Shown: positions 9,241 to 17,149 of the stretch, in pieces
How the letters are laid out: each line of letters opens with the position of its first letter
How positions within the stretch are numbered: the first letter of the stretch is position 1
Origin: Flavobacteriaceae bacterium PS02293
Lineage (GTDB): Bacteria; Bacteroidota; Bacteroidia; Flavobacteriales; Weeksellaceae
Direction: 5' to 3'
Assembly: GCA_029960045.1 (NCBI GenBank)
Contig: JASCOV010000004.1
Location: 352,427 to 416,426 of the forward strand
Length of the DNA stretch: 64,000 nt
Translations under genes and position numbers: made by a program
The notes under the pieces: model-generated
The model's input: only the letters and a program-made list of their open reading frames with translations
What the model was told of the DNA's origin: nothing
Database searches by the model: none

Positions 9241-9273
9241 TTTGGAATGTTATGTTAAGAATGCGTAACTTTG
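9241..9273 (+). promoter_or_regulatory. Candidate promoter (TTTG - 21 bases - TAACTTTG)
   Basis: TTTG at 9241-9244 and TAACTTTG at 9266-9273 are separated by 21 bases. This fits the Bacteroidetes primary sigma consensus in both boxes and spacing, the best full match seen in the window. The expected transcript would start near 9278 and meet a strong terminator at 9381-9411. Confidence 0.55.
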
Positions 9274-9283
9274 CTATCAAATA

Positions 9284-9373
9284 ATGAAAGTGAAAAATCA
9301 ACAAGTTCATTTTGAGAAGTATCCTAATTCTTGCCAAGAGAATTACACAAACACCTCCGAACTTGTGAACTAA
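9284..9373 (+). CDS. Putative 29-residue leader or small peptide
   Basis: An ATG six bases after the predicted transcription start opens a 29-codon frame ending in TAA eight bases before an intrinsic terminator hairpin. The peptide is polar and has no hydrophobic helix. Promoter, short frame and terminator fit within about 135 bases, so this could be a small protein gene, a small RNA, or a leader/attenuator before purM, whose start lies 112 bases past the terminator. Coding status is not proven; no relative is known to me. Confidence 0.3.
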   Translation: MKVKNQQVHFEKYPNSCQENYTNTSELVN

Positions 9374-9380
9374 AATAACG

Positions 9381-9411
9381 GCCGACAATCTAAAAGATTG
9401 TCGGCTTTTTT
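9381..9411 (+). terminator. Intrinsic terminator
   Basis: A perfect 10-bp stem (GCCGACAATC / GATTGTCGGC) with a TAAAA loop is followed by six T. It ends the short transcript predicted to start near 9278 and lies upstream of purM. Confidence 0.85.
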
Positions 9412-9461
9412 ATTTAGCAAAATTGAAAAAGTAAGTTTGAAATAAATCTAATGAATTCCAA

Positions 9462-9495
9462 GATTCTTTCAGGTTTTCAAAAGCCTGAAAGAATC
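9462..9495 (+). repeat. Perfect inverted repeat in the purM leader
   Basis: GATTCTTTCAGG pairs with CCTGAAAGAATC across a 10-base loop, giving a 12-bp perfect stem 27 bases before the purM start. The half-site GAATCGAAA repeats just downstream. It could be a leader hairpin or an operator for the purine genes. No T-run follows it, so it is not a canonical terminator. Confidence 0.6.
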
Positions 9496-9522
9496 GAAAG
9501 AATCGAAATCTGAAAAGTAAAA

Positions 9523-10515
9523 ATGAGCAATACCTATAAATCCGCCGGAGTCGATAAAGAAGAAGGCTACAAAACAGTAGATAAAATAAAGTCTGCCGTT
9601 GCCGAAACCCACAACAAAAACGTTCTCAACAATCTTGGAAGCTTTGGTGCTTTCTATGAGATTGCTGGTTACAAAAATCCAGTTTTGGTTTCAGGAACCG
9701 ATGGCGTTGGAACCAAGCTCAAAATCGCTTTGGATACCAAACAATATGCTTCTATCGGCGTTGACTGTTTCGCAATGTGTGCGAACGACATTCTTTGCCA
9801 CGGCGCAAAACCATTGTTTTTCCTTGATTATTTAGCTTGCGGAAAACTCGATTCTGAGATTGCAGCTGAGATTGTTCTCGGAATGGTAAAAGCTTGCAAA
9901 GACAACAATTGCGCATTGATTGGTGGCGAAACTGCCGAGATGCCAGGAATGTATCAGCCAGGCGATTACGATGTTGCAGGATTCTGTGTCGGAATTGTAG
10001 AAAAAGACCAAATCATCGACGGTTCCAAAATCAGAACTGGAAACAAAATCATTGTCATTCCAAGTTCAGGATTTCATTCCAATGGATTTTCATTGGTAAG
10101 AAAAATATTCCGGGATTTCGAAGAGGAGTTTGAAGGAAAACCTTTGTACGAAACACTTTTGGTACCTACAAGATTGTATTATCAGGACATTCACAAAGTA
10201 TTGGAAGAAGCACCACTTTACGGCATCGCGCACATCACAGGAGGCGGATTATACGAGAATGTGCCAAGAATTATCCCTGAAGGACTTTGCGCAACAATCG
10301 ATGCGTCAAAAATCCAAATTCCAACCGTGATGCAAGAATTGGAAAAGCGTGGCAATATCGCAAGAGAAGAGATGTTCGGAACGTTCAATATGGGCGTTGG
10401 AATGGTTCTCGTGACCGACGAAAATCACGTAGATAAAATCCTTGACCTTTTGGAAGACGCTTATGTTGTAGGAGAAATTACAGAAGGAAGCGAGAAAATA
10501 AATCTAATTGTATAA
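9523..10515 (+). CDS. purM: Phosphoribosylformylglycinamidine cyclo-ligase (AIR synthetase)
   Basis: A 330-residue cytoplasmic enzyme of de novo purine synthesis that closes the imidazole ring of FGAM to AIR with ATP. Visible signatures are SGTDGVGTKLKIA, the metal/ATP region FAMCANDILCHGAKPLFFLDY, the glycine-rich GGETAEMPGMY, and HITGGGLYENVPR near residue 240. Length is normal for PurM. It precedes purN by 73 bases and purH by more than a kilobase on the same strand, so three purine genes cluster here. A hairpin in its leader may be regulatory. Confidence 0.96.
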   Translation: MSNTYKSAGVDKEEGYKTVDKIKSAVAETHNKNVLNNLGSFGAFYEIAGYKNPVLVSGTDGVGTKLKIALDTKQYASIGVDCFAMCANDILCHGAKPLFFLDYLACGKLDSEIAAEIVLGMVKACKDNNCALIGGETAEMPGMYQPGDYDVAGFCVGIVEKDQIIDGSKIRTGNKIIVIPSSGFHSNGFSLVRKIFRDFEEEFEGKPLYETLLVPTRLYYQDIHKVLEEAPLYGIAHITGGGLYENVPRIIPEGLCATIDASKIQIPTVMQELEKRGNIAREEMFGTFNMGVGMVLVTDENHVDKILDLLEDAYVVGEITEGSEKINLIV

Positions 10516-10588
10516 ATGTATTTACGTAAAAAGTATTAACGATTTTAAAGAGTCATTAATACATTAATACTTTTTACATTTTACAAAA

Positions 10589-11152
10589 ATGAAAAATATC
10601 ACCATTTTAGTTTCAGGTTCAGGAACCAATCTTCAAAGGATTATCGATTGCATTGACAACGGAGAAATCCGAAATGCGAAAATTACCCAAGTTATTGCAG
10701 ACAGAGAATGCTACGGACTGGAAAGAGCGCAGAAATATCAAATCCCGAATAAATTAATCAAACGTGGAAAAGACTTTGCCGAGAATCTTGAGCAAGCCAT
10801 TCCTGAAAATTCAGACTTGATTGTTTTAGCAGGTTTTCTATCCATCCTGAAACCAGAATTCTGTGAGAAGTGGGAAGGAAAAATCATTAATATCCATCCG
10901 GCATTGTTGCCAAAATTCGGTGGAAAAGGAATGTGGGGACATCACGTTCACAATGCGGTCATTGAAGCGGGCGAAAAAGAAAGTGGCGCAAGCGTTCATT
11001 ACGTGACTTCAGGAATCGATGAAGGCGAAGTGATTCTGCAAGAAAAATTCGAGATTGATGAAACTGATACTGCTGAAAAAGTAGCAGAAAAAGTACATCT
11101 TATCGAGTACGATATTTTTCCAAAAGCCATTGATTTGGTTTTGAATAAATGA
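10589..11152 (+). CDS. purN: Phosphoribosylglycinamide formyltransferase
   Basis: A 187-residue GAR transformylase that uses 10-formyl-tetrahydrofolate to formylate GAR. Conserved motifs are VSGSGTNLQRIID at the N-terminus (phosphate binding), the catalytic region INIHPALLPKFGGKGMWG with its Asn-His pair, and HYVTSGIDEGEVILQ with the catalytic aspartate. It sits 73 bases after purM, probably co-transcribed. The gap contains short ATTAATAC-like repeats but no clear terminator. Confidence 0.96.
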   Translation: MKNITILVSGSGTNLQRIIDCIDNGEIRNAKITQVIADRECYGLERAQKYQIPNKLIKRGKDFAENLEQAIPENSDLIVLAGFLSILKPEFCEKWEGKIINIHPALLPKFGGKGMWGHHVHNAVIEAGEKESGASVHYVTSGIDEGEVILQEKFEIDETDTAEKVAEKVHLIEYDIFPKAIDLVLNK

Positions 11153-11349
11153 TATTAATTAGTTAAAGTAAAAATTAATTAAATTTATATAAATAATTGT
11201 TGTTTAATTATTTGTAGTATTTAATTGAAAATCACTTTAATAAAATAAATATAAAATCTAAGTAAAATAAAAAGTAAATCCGGAGGTGAAAGAACCGGTA
11301 AATCACAGTTTGGATAAAACTGTAAAAAGTAAAATTTGAAAGAGAAGGT

Positions 11350-12867
11350 ATGAGTAAAAAGAGAGCACTTATCAGCGTATCTGATAAAAGCGGTTTGGTG
11401 GATTTCGCAAGATTTCTTGAAGAACAGAACTACGAATTGATTTCCACCGGCGGAACATTCAAACATTTGAAAGACGCTGGATTGAGCCCAATTCAAATCG
11501 ATGAAGTCACAGATTTTCCGGAAATGCTGGACGGCAGAGTGAAAACCCTGCACCCGAAAGTTCACGGCGGATTGTTGGCAGTCCGTTCCAACGAGGAACA
11601 TATGAAAACCGTACAGGAGTACGAAATCGGACTGATTGATATGGTCATCGTGAATCTTTATCCGTTTTTCGAGAATGTAAATAAAGAAATTTCTCTTGAC
11701 GAAAAAGTTGAATTCATCGACATTGGCGGACCTTCTATGTTGCGTTCTGCAGCTAAAAATTTCAACTCAGTTGTGGTTTTGACAGACGTGAATGATTACG
11801 AAATCATCAAAAACGAAATGTCAGCAAACGGAGATTCAACCATCGAAACCAGAAAGAAATTGGCTGGAAAAGTATTCAATCTGACTTCCGCTTATGACGC
11901 AGCGATTTCCAGAATGCTCTTGGATGAAGAATATCCAACTTACTTAAACGCTTCTTACAAAAAGGTTTCAGACTTACGTTACGGCGAAAATCCGCATCAG
12001 TCAGCAGCTTATTATACATCGACTTTCGAAAATGGCGCAATGAAAGATTTCGAAATTTTGGGAGGTAAAGAATTATCTTTCAATAATTTGAGAGATATGG
12101 ATTTGTGTTGGAAAGTTGTGAATGAGTTCAAAGACGAATTGGCTTGCTGTGCTGTAAAACACTCAACGCCTTGTGGTGTTGCGGTTGGAACTTCAGCTTT
12201 GGAAACTTATACCAAAACATTCGAATGCGATCCGGTTTCCATCTTCGGCGGCATCATCGGAATGAATTATAAAGTAGATGCGGCAACGGCTGAGGAATTG
12301 AATAAAACTTTCCTGGAAATCGTTATGGCAACAGATTTTGACGAAGATGCTCTGGAAATCCTTAGAAAAAAGAAAAATCTTAGAATCATCAAAATCAAAA
12401 ACCAAGTTACAGACAAACAAGCTTGGGTGAAAATCGATGGCGGAATGTTGGTTCAAAGCGCTGACGACCAATTCTCAGAAGATATTAAATTAGTGACAGA
12501 AACCGCTCCAACAGACGAACAAAGAAAAGCTTTGTTATTCTCGCAAAGAGTGGTGAAATATGTAAAATCCAACGCAATCGTAGTTTCAAACGGCGTTCAG
12601 GCCATCGGAATCGGTGGTGGACAAGTCAACAGAATTTGGGCAACGCAGCAAGCGATTGAAAGAGCCAAAGAGAAATTCGATGGCGAGTTGGTTTTGGCTT
12701 CGGATGCGTTTTTCCCTTTCCGAGATGTGGTGGATTTCTGCGCGCAGGAGGGCATTAAGGCGATTATTCAGCCAGGTGGAAGTATGAGAGACAATGATTC
12801 CATCGAAGCGGCGAATGAGCATCATATCCCAATGTTGTTTACTGGAATGAGACATTTCTTGCATTGA
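11350..12867 (+). CDS. purH: Bifunctional AICAR transformylase / IMP cyclohydrolase
   Basis: A 505-residue enzyme for the last two steps to IMP. The N-terminal MGS-like cyclohydrolase domain shows [33 protein letters not shown] and VNLYPF. The C-terminal transformylase domain shows [26 protein letters not shown] and a C-terminal [12 protein letters not shown] purine-rich GAGAAGG lies just ahead of the ATG. A 197-base AT-rich gap after purN makes a separate promoter possible, but I see no clear -7 box there. A terminator follows at 12979. Confidence 0.97.
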   Translation: MSKKRALISVSDKSGLVDFARFLEEQNYELISTGGTFKHLKDAGLSPIQIDEVTDFPEMLDGRVKTLHPKVHGGLLAVRSNEEHMKTVQEYEIGLIDMVIVNLYPFFENVNKEISLDEKVEFIDIGGPSMLRSAAKNFNSVVVLTDVNDYEIIKNEMSANGDSTIETRKKLAGKVFNLTSAYDAAISRMLLDEEYPTYLNASYKKVSDLRYGENPHQSAAYYTSTFENGAMKDFEILGGKELSFNNLRDMDLCWKVVNEFKDELACCAVKHSTPCGVAVGTSALETYTKTFECDPVSIFGGIIGMNYKVDAATAEELNKTFLEIVMATDFDEDALEILRKKKNLRIIKIKNQVTDKQAWVKIDGGMLVQSADDQFSEDIKLVTETAPTDEQRKALLFSQRVVKYVKSNAIVVSNGVQAIGIGGGQVNRIWATQQAIERAKEKFDGELVLASDAFFPFRDVVDFCAQEGIKAIIQPGGSMRDNDSIEAANEHHIPMLFTGMRHFLH

Positions 12868-12888
12868 TTTTTTTAATTAAATTATAAC

Positions 12889-12960
12889 CTTCGACTCCGC
12901 TCAGGATGACATCGGTTCATTGTAACATATATTAAACTGTCAGGCTGAGCGGAGTCGAAG
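12889..12960. repeat. Dispersed inverted repeat (CTTCGACTCCGCTCAG family)
   Basis: Left arm 12889-12911 and right arm 12938-12960 match at 21 of 23 positions as an inverted repeat across 26 bases. The same arm sequence recurs at 22913 and, in variant form, at 5388 and 29433. It lies after purH and before a separate terminator, as expected for a REP-like intergenic element. Confidence 0.8.
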
Positions 12961-12978
12961 CCTTTTCAAATAAAATTA

Positions 12979-13015
12979 CCCTTTCAAAGTTTTACTTCGA
13001 AGGGGTTTTCTTTTT
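12979..13015 (+). terminator. Intrinsic terminator after purH
   Basis: CCCTTTCAAAG and CTTCGAAGGGG form an 11-bp stem with one wobble and one mismatch around a TTTTA loop. It is followed by a TTTTC-TTTTT run. Confidence 0.75.
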
Positions 13016-13159
13016 AATAATTAATAAAAAATACACTCAAAAATTATCGTTCGTTTGATGAATTTAGAATTAAGTTGAGATATTGATTTTTTGGTGAATT
13101 AATTTTAAATTAATGATAAAATTTTGCTTTAAAATTCATCTTGAAATCGAAATAATATT

Positions 13160-13167
13160 TACTTTTG
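13160..13167 (+). promoter_or_regulatory. Candidate -7 box (TACTTTTG)
   Basis: It matches TAnnTTTG and ends 15 bases before the ATG at 13183. It overlaps an upstream in-frame TTG at 13165, which settles the start of the proline dehydrogenase gene in favour of the ATG. Confidence 0.5.
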
Positions 13168-13182
13168 GGACAAATTCTGGAT

Positions 13183-14352
13183 ATGAGTATTTTCAATGAT
13201 ACAAAGCTCGCATTTGCCGATAAAACGGATGCTCAGCTGAGAAAAGCGTATTGGATGTTCAAGGCAATCGAACAACCTGCATTGACTAATATTGGCGTTT
13301 CACTGCTTAATTTTACCGTTAAGAACAATTTTCCGTTTGTGGATGGCATCGTGAAGCAAACTTTGTTCGAGCAGTTTTGTGGTGGCGAAACGCGTGAGGA
13401 AAGTATGTCTGTGGTAAAACAGATGTTCAAACGTGGTGTTGGAAGCATTTTCGATTACTCGATTGAAGGAAAAGAAGAAGAGGAAGTTTTTGATGCGGTT
13501 TGCAAGGAAATCAAAGATATCATCAGGTTTTCTGTTGGAAATCCGGCGATTCCGTTTATCGTTTTCAAACCGACGGCTTTTGGTAGAATTGATATTTATG
13601 AAGAAGTTGGAAAAGGCAAAGAACTCACAACCAGCCAAAAAGAAGAATGGGATAGAGTAGTGACGCGTTTCGACGAAGTCTGCAAACTCTGTTTCGAGAA
13701 TAACAAAAAAGTAATGGTTGACGCCGAGGAATCCTGGATGCAAGATGCCGCAGACCAACTTTGTGAAGAAATGATGGAAAAGTACAATCAGGAAAAACCC
13801 ATCGTTTGGAACACCATCCAAATGTACCGAACTGGCCGTTTGGAATATATGAACTCGCATCTTGACAGAGCTAAAGAAAAAGGCTATTTCATTGGTTATA
13901 AGATTGTTCGTGGCGCTTATATGGAGAAGGAAAGAAAACGCGCTGAGGAGCAAAATTACCCAGACCCAATCCAGCCAAACAAACAAGCTTCCGACGACAA
14001 TTACAACGCAGGAATTGATTTTGTGATGGCCAATCTTGATAAAGTTTCAGCATTTTTCGGAACACACAACGAGAAATCTTCCGAATTGGTTATGGATAAA
14101 ATGCAAGCCAACAATCTGGAGCACAACAATCCGCACATTTATTTTGGACAGCTTTATGGAATGAGTGATAACATTACTTATTATTTGGCCGACAAACATT
14201 ACAACGTTGCCAAATATCTGCCTTATGGACCTGTGAAAGACGTTGTTCCGTATCTTACAAGAAGAGCGCAGGAAAATACGTCTGTTGCCGGACAAACTGG
14301 ACGGGAATTGGGGCTGATTGATAAAGAATTGAAAAGAAGAAAATCGAAATAG
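13183..14352 (+). CDS. Proline dehydrogenase
   Basis: A 389-residue FAD-dependent monofunctional PRODH that oxidises L-proline to pyrroline-5-carboxylate and feeds electrons to quinone. The barrel motifs are visible: VMVDAEESWMQDAADQ, the KIVRGAYMEKERKRA segment, FFGTHNEKSSEL, and YLPYGPVKDVVPYLTRRAQEN with the substrate-binding arginines. The frame extends to a TTG at 13165, but that codon lies inside the -7 box, so the ATG at 13183 is taken. Its pathway partner pruA is 2.8 kb away on the other strand, so the two enzymes are separate proteins and not fused as in PutA. A bidirectional terminator follows directly. Confidence 0.93.
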   Translation: MSIFNDTKLAFADKTDAQLRKAYWMFKAIEQPALTNIGVSLLNFTVKNNFPFVDGIVKQTLFEQFCGGETREESMSVVKQMFKRGVGSIFDYSIEGKEEEEVFDAVCKEIKDIIRFSVGNPAIPFIVFKPTAFGRIDIYEEVGKGKELTTSQKEEWDRVVTRFDEVCKLCFENNKKVMVDAEESWMQDAADQLCEEMMEKYNQEKPIVWNTIQMYRTGRLEYMNSHLDRAKEKGYFIGYKIVRGAYMEKERKRAEEQNYPDPIQPNKQASDDNYNAGIDFVMANLDKVSAFFGTHNEKSSELVMDKMQANNLEHNNPHIYFGQLYGMSDNITYYLADKHYNVAKYLPYGPVKDVVPYLTRRAQENTSVAGQTGRELGLIDKELKRRKSK

Positions 14353-14353
14353 G

Positions 14354-14378
14354 AAAATCCGCTGTGAGGCGGATTTTT
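14354..14378. terminator. Bidirectional terminator between convergent genes
   Basis: AAAATCCGC and GCGGATTTT form a 9-bp perfect stem with a 6-base loop. It lies two bases after the proline dehydrogenase stop and touches the stop of the minus-strand lipoprotein gene. T-runs are available in both directions. Confidence 0.85.
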
Positions 14379-14850
14379 ACTTTGTTTTAATTACTAAAAA
14401 GTCTCCATCAATTCTGCGACAAAAAGTGAGATTATTTAATTTTTCCTCTGATATAATTTCAAATGACTTTATAGCATTGGGGTCTAATTTTGTTTTGATT
14501 TTCAAACTGTCGGGAATAACTTTTCCATTAATTATTAATAAGACGATTTTCTTTTTATCCCAACCTCTTCGTCCTGAAGATAGACTGTCGAGATTTAGAT
14601 TTTTCAGATCAAATAAATCAACCTTACTTATCTGATTAATCTTTAATTCTTTCTTTTTCTTGTCGATTAAGACAGTGTTAATGTTATTTTTATCTAAGTA
14701 TACTGTAGACAAATCTAAGTTTTCGTCATCAACAAAAATTTTATAATCAATCGAATACTTCTTTAGTATTTTCTCACGGTCATAACTAATTGTTCGCGTC
14801 GAACATCCATTTATGAAAACCAAGAAAAATAAAAATGCAAATATTCTCAT
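14377..14850 (-). CDS. Hypothetical lipoprotein
   Basis: A 157-residue exported protein with a signal sequence ending in a lipobox (FINGC, Cys16). The mature part is rich in Lys, Asp and Leu. It contains a segment near the C-terminus (INGKVIPDSLKIKTKLDPN then SFEII) resembling the short plug-like repeats seen in TonB-receptor and carboxypeptidase-associated Bacteroidetes proteins. That likeness is weak. It is convergent with proline dehydrogenase. Function is unknown. Confidence 0.7.
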   Translation of the reverse strand: MRIFAFLFFLVFINGCSTRTISYDREKILKKYSIDYKIFVDDENLDLSTVYLDKNNINTVLIDKKKKELKINQISKVDLFDLKNLNLDSLSSGRRGWDKKKIVLLIINGKVIPDSLKIKTKLDPNAIKSFEIISEEKLNNLTFCRRIDGDFLVIKTK

Positions 14851-14889
14851 AAATTACAATTGTTAAAATCAGTAAGTGTTTTTTTAATT

Positions 14890-15330
14890 TTATTTCTTCT
14901 CCGCCTTCACAGCCTGTCTCGCCAACAATTTCCAACCACTTTTAGTCTTAGACCAAACGTATAAAATATCAAGATTCACAACTGCAGGAGCTTTTCCAAG
15001 ATCTTCTGTATTGGCGAACAAATGATGGCGAACGATTGCTGTTTTATCAACAATTTGGATGGATTGGTTTGTAATATCAATGTTTAGGAAATTCGATTTT
15101 TTGCTCGCTAATTTATCTACAAATTCTTTCGCATCATCAATGTGACCTCCCGAATGTCCATAGGTTAATTCCGGAAGTATCAAAGATTCCAAGACGGTTT
15201 TGTCACCGCTGATCATCGCTAATCTTAATTTTTCTGACACGTCGGCAACGGCTTGTTGGTCATTGTTTTTTTGTGAAAACATAAGTGATACGGTTAAAAA
15301 GCTTAAGGCTATTAATAATTTCTTGATCAT
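14890..15330 (-). CDS. Secreted NTF2-like (DUF4440/SnoaL-type) protein
   Basis: A 146-residue protein with a cleavable signal peptide (LLIALSFLTVSLMFSQK). The mature domain, with DVSEKLRLAMISGDKTVLESLILPELTYGHSGG at its start and YVWSKTKSGWKLLARQAVK at its end, has the cone-shaped NTF2/SnoaL pattern of DUF4440-type proteins. These bind small molecules or act as small hydrolases or isomerases; the exact role is not predictable. The arrangement (Trp-rich last strand) is normal for the family. A TATCTTTG box lies 20 bases before the start. Confidence 0.8.
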   Translation of the reverse strand: MIKKLLIALSFLTVSLMFSQKNNDQQAVADVSEKLRLAMISGDKTVLESLILPELTYGHSGGHIDDAKEFVDKLASKKSNFLNIDITNQSIQIVDKTAIVRHHLFANTEDLGKAPAVVNLDILYVWSKTKSGWKLLARQAVKAEKK

Positions 15331-15349
15331 AATTATATTATTTCAAACT

Positions 15350-15357
15350 CAAAGATA
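15350..15357 (-). promoter_or_regulatory. Candidate -7 box (TATCTTTG, minus strand)
   Basis: It matches TAnnTTTG on the minus strand, 20 bases upstream of the NTF2-like gene start, leaving a leader of roughly 15 bases. Confidence 0.45.
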
Positions 15358-15420
15358 ATGAAGTTTTTTGTGAATTCTTATTGAACTTATTTTCTATCTT
15401 TATTTAATAAATTTCAAACT

Positions 15421-15936
15421 TTGAATCCAATTCTTGACATCGTCATCCGTTCGCTTGCTGTTTACTTTTTTATGGTGATTGCTGTGAGAGTTTTCGGGAA
15501 AAATCAATTGTCACAACTCAATGCCGGCGATGTAATACTTTTATTATTGATAAGTAATGCAGTTCAGAATGCGATGGTTGGCTCGAACAGCAGTCTCCAA
15601 GGTGGTATTGTTGCGGCTTTGGTTTTATTTGTAGCAAATTTTATTGTCAAGAAATTCGTTTTCAAGAGTAAGTTCGTTAAAGAATTAATTGAGGATAAAC
15701 CTTACATTTTAGTAAAAGATGGAAAAACGATTCCTGAAAATTTGAAAAAAGTACAGATTTCGGATGATGAATTGGAAGAAGCTGTTCACGAACACGGTAT
15801 CGAAAAATTCTCAGAAGTACAACTTGCAATCCTAGAAGTTGATGGTAATATCAGTGTTATTTCAAAGGATAAAAATACTGAACAGACACATTATTCCAGA
15901 CACAAAACAAGGATTAAACGAAAATTCAATCCATAA
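15421..15936 (+). CDS. DUF421 (YetF-type) membrane protein
   Basis: A 171-residue protein with about three N-terminal membrane helices, then a cytoplasmic domain. The helix-2 signature AVRVFGKNQLSQLNAGDVILLLLISNAVQNAMVG and the later LVKDGKTIPENLKKVQISDDEL are DUF421/YetF hallmarks. The usable start is TTG at 15421: no in-frame ATG exists between it and the upstream stop, and the next ATG (15472) would remove the first helix. Family function is not established; spore-related members in Bacilli give little guidance here. The downstream small membrane protein begins only 10 bases after the stop. Confidence 0.8.
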   Translation: MNPILDIVIRSLAVYFFMVIAVRVFGKNQLSQLNAGDVILLLLISNAVQNAMVGSNSSLQGGIVAALVLFVANFIVKKFVFKSKFVKELIEDKPYILVKDGKTIPENLKKVQISDDELEEAVHEHGIEKFSEVQLAILEVDGNISVISKDKNTEQTHYSRHKTRIKRKFNP

Positions 15937-15946
15937 AATTTTTTTA

Positions 15947-16339
15947 ATGAAAGCATTGCCTAACCTTAAAATTTGTATACTGGTAATTTTGAATATTACT
16001 TTCCTATATTTATCAATAAAGGGATATAATGATATAACCAGAAAACATGGAATTATGAAAATGCAAAAACCAATTGTAGTCAAGGTTTTGGATACTTATG
16101 GTGGAAGGGGGCGGTCTTCTTGTAAAGTAGAATTTAATAAGCACAGTTATAGTAATGTGACACTTCCGTTTCTTGATTTGAAAATTGGAAGTGTCAACAA
16201 TAAAGATTTTTACTTTGATGAAGAAAAAAATGTCGTTTTTTCAAACAATTTACAGACACGTGCGATATATTTTATCTTTTTCTTCTTTATGGTATCACTC
16301 CTACTATGGTTTGTGCCTAAGGAAAAATTTCAGTTTTAG
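15947..16339 (+). CDS. Small two-helix membrane protein, unknown function
   Basis: A 130-residue protein with one hydrophobic helix near the N-terminus (ICILVILNITFLYLSI) and one near the C-terminus (IYFIFFFFMVSLLLWFV), separated by about 75 polar residues. This topology resembles small DUF3592-type proteins. The frame is open further upstream to 15839, but that part overlaps the DUF421 gene, so the ATG at 15947 is chosen. It is probably translated with the DUF421 gene. Confidence 0.6.
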   Translation: MKALPNLKICILVILNITFLYLSIKGYNDITRKHGIMKMQKPIVVKVLDTYGGRGRSSCKVEFNKHSYSNVTLPFLDLKIGSVNNKDFYFDEEKNVVFSNNLQTRAIYFIFFFFMVSLLLWFVPKEKFQF

Positions 16340-16421
16340 TTTTTAATTTAAAAGTTTAATTAAATTTTATTAATCCAAAGTAATTAATGCTTTATCAGTC
16401 TGAATATATTTGGTTTTAATA

Positions 16422-17027
16422 TTAAGCCAAAATAGTAACGCCTTTTTCAACCAAATCATAGATTGTATTCTTCGCACTGTCAGGTTTTACATTCACAGCT
16501 TTGGTTCCATTGAAATGTAAACAAGTGATAAATCCAGCATTGAAAGCATCAATCGCTGTAAATTTCACACAATAATCCAAAGCTAAACCAACGATTTCAA
16601 CTAACTGAATATCGTGATATTTCAGATAATCTTCCAATCCGGTTTTCATGAAATGATTGTTGTCCTGAAATCCGCTGTAGCTATCAATTTCTACATTTTT
16701 TCCTTTCTGAATAATGTGCGTGACTTTTTCACGATTAAGATCTTTATGGAATTCTGCTCCAAAAGTTCCCTGAACACAATGGTCCGGCCACATAAACTGT
16801 GGAACGCCACCAAGTGAGATAGTTTCACCAACATTTTTTCCATTATTGGAAGCAAAACTTTTGTGATCTGCCGGGTGCCAATCTTGAGTCAAAATGATCT
16901 CATCATATTGATTTTCTTCTAAGAGAAGATTGACGTATGGAATGATGCTGTTCGCTTCCGGAACGGCCAATGCGCCACCTTCACAGAAATCGTTTTGAAC
17001 GTCAACTATTATTAATGCTTTTTTCAT
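16422..17027 (-). CDS. pncA: Nicotinamidase
   Basis: A 201-residue isochorismatase-fold amidase that deamidates nicotinamide to nicotinate for NAD salvage. The catalytic triad is complete: D9 (IIVDVQNDF), K108 (IIQKGKN) and C153 (ALDYCVKFTA). The metal site D49, H51, H55 (TQDWHPADH) and the cis-peptide region at LALDY are also present. Length matches bacterial PncA (about 200-215). It is a single gene, with a REP-like inverted repeat in its upstream region. Confidence 0.95.
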   Translation of the reverse strand: MKKALIIVDVQNDFCEGGALAVPEANSIIPYVNLLLEENQYDEIILTQDWHPADHKSFASNNGKNVGETISLGGVPQFMWPDHCVQGTFGAEFHKDLNREKVTHIIQKGKNVEIDSYSGFQDNNHFMKTGLEDYLKYHDIQLVEIVGLALDYCVKFTAIDAFNAGFITCLHFNGTKAVNVKPDSAKNTIYDLVEKGVTILA

Positions 17028-17064
17028 TTGTTATTAATTTTGATAATTAGTTATAAAATACAAA

Positions 17065-17127
17065 TTGCCATTCTGAAAGAATCTTGCCAATAATGAAATT
17101 AACGTTTAGATTCCTGCGGAATGACAA
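17065..17127. repeat. Dispersed inverted repeat (GTCATTCCG...GAATCT family)
   Basis: Left arm 17065-17084 and right arm 17108-17127 match as an inverted repeat at 16 of 20 positions. The right arm (AGATTCCTGCGGAATGAC) nearly equals that of the perfect repeat at 32473-32519, so the two are copies of one family. It lies between pncA and pruA. Confidence 0.75.
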
Positions 17128-17149
17128 TTTGACTCAATTTATTTTGAAA

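Noticed and set aside
11153..11349. Riboswitch or operator in the purN-purH gap
   Set aside because: The gap is AT-rich with no stable paired core or known purine aptamer pattern.
13300..13986. 228-codon open frame on the minus strand
   Set aside because: It lies wholly within the proline dehydrogenase gene, has no family motif, and its Phe-rich composition is that of an antisense shadow.
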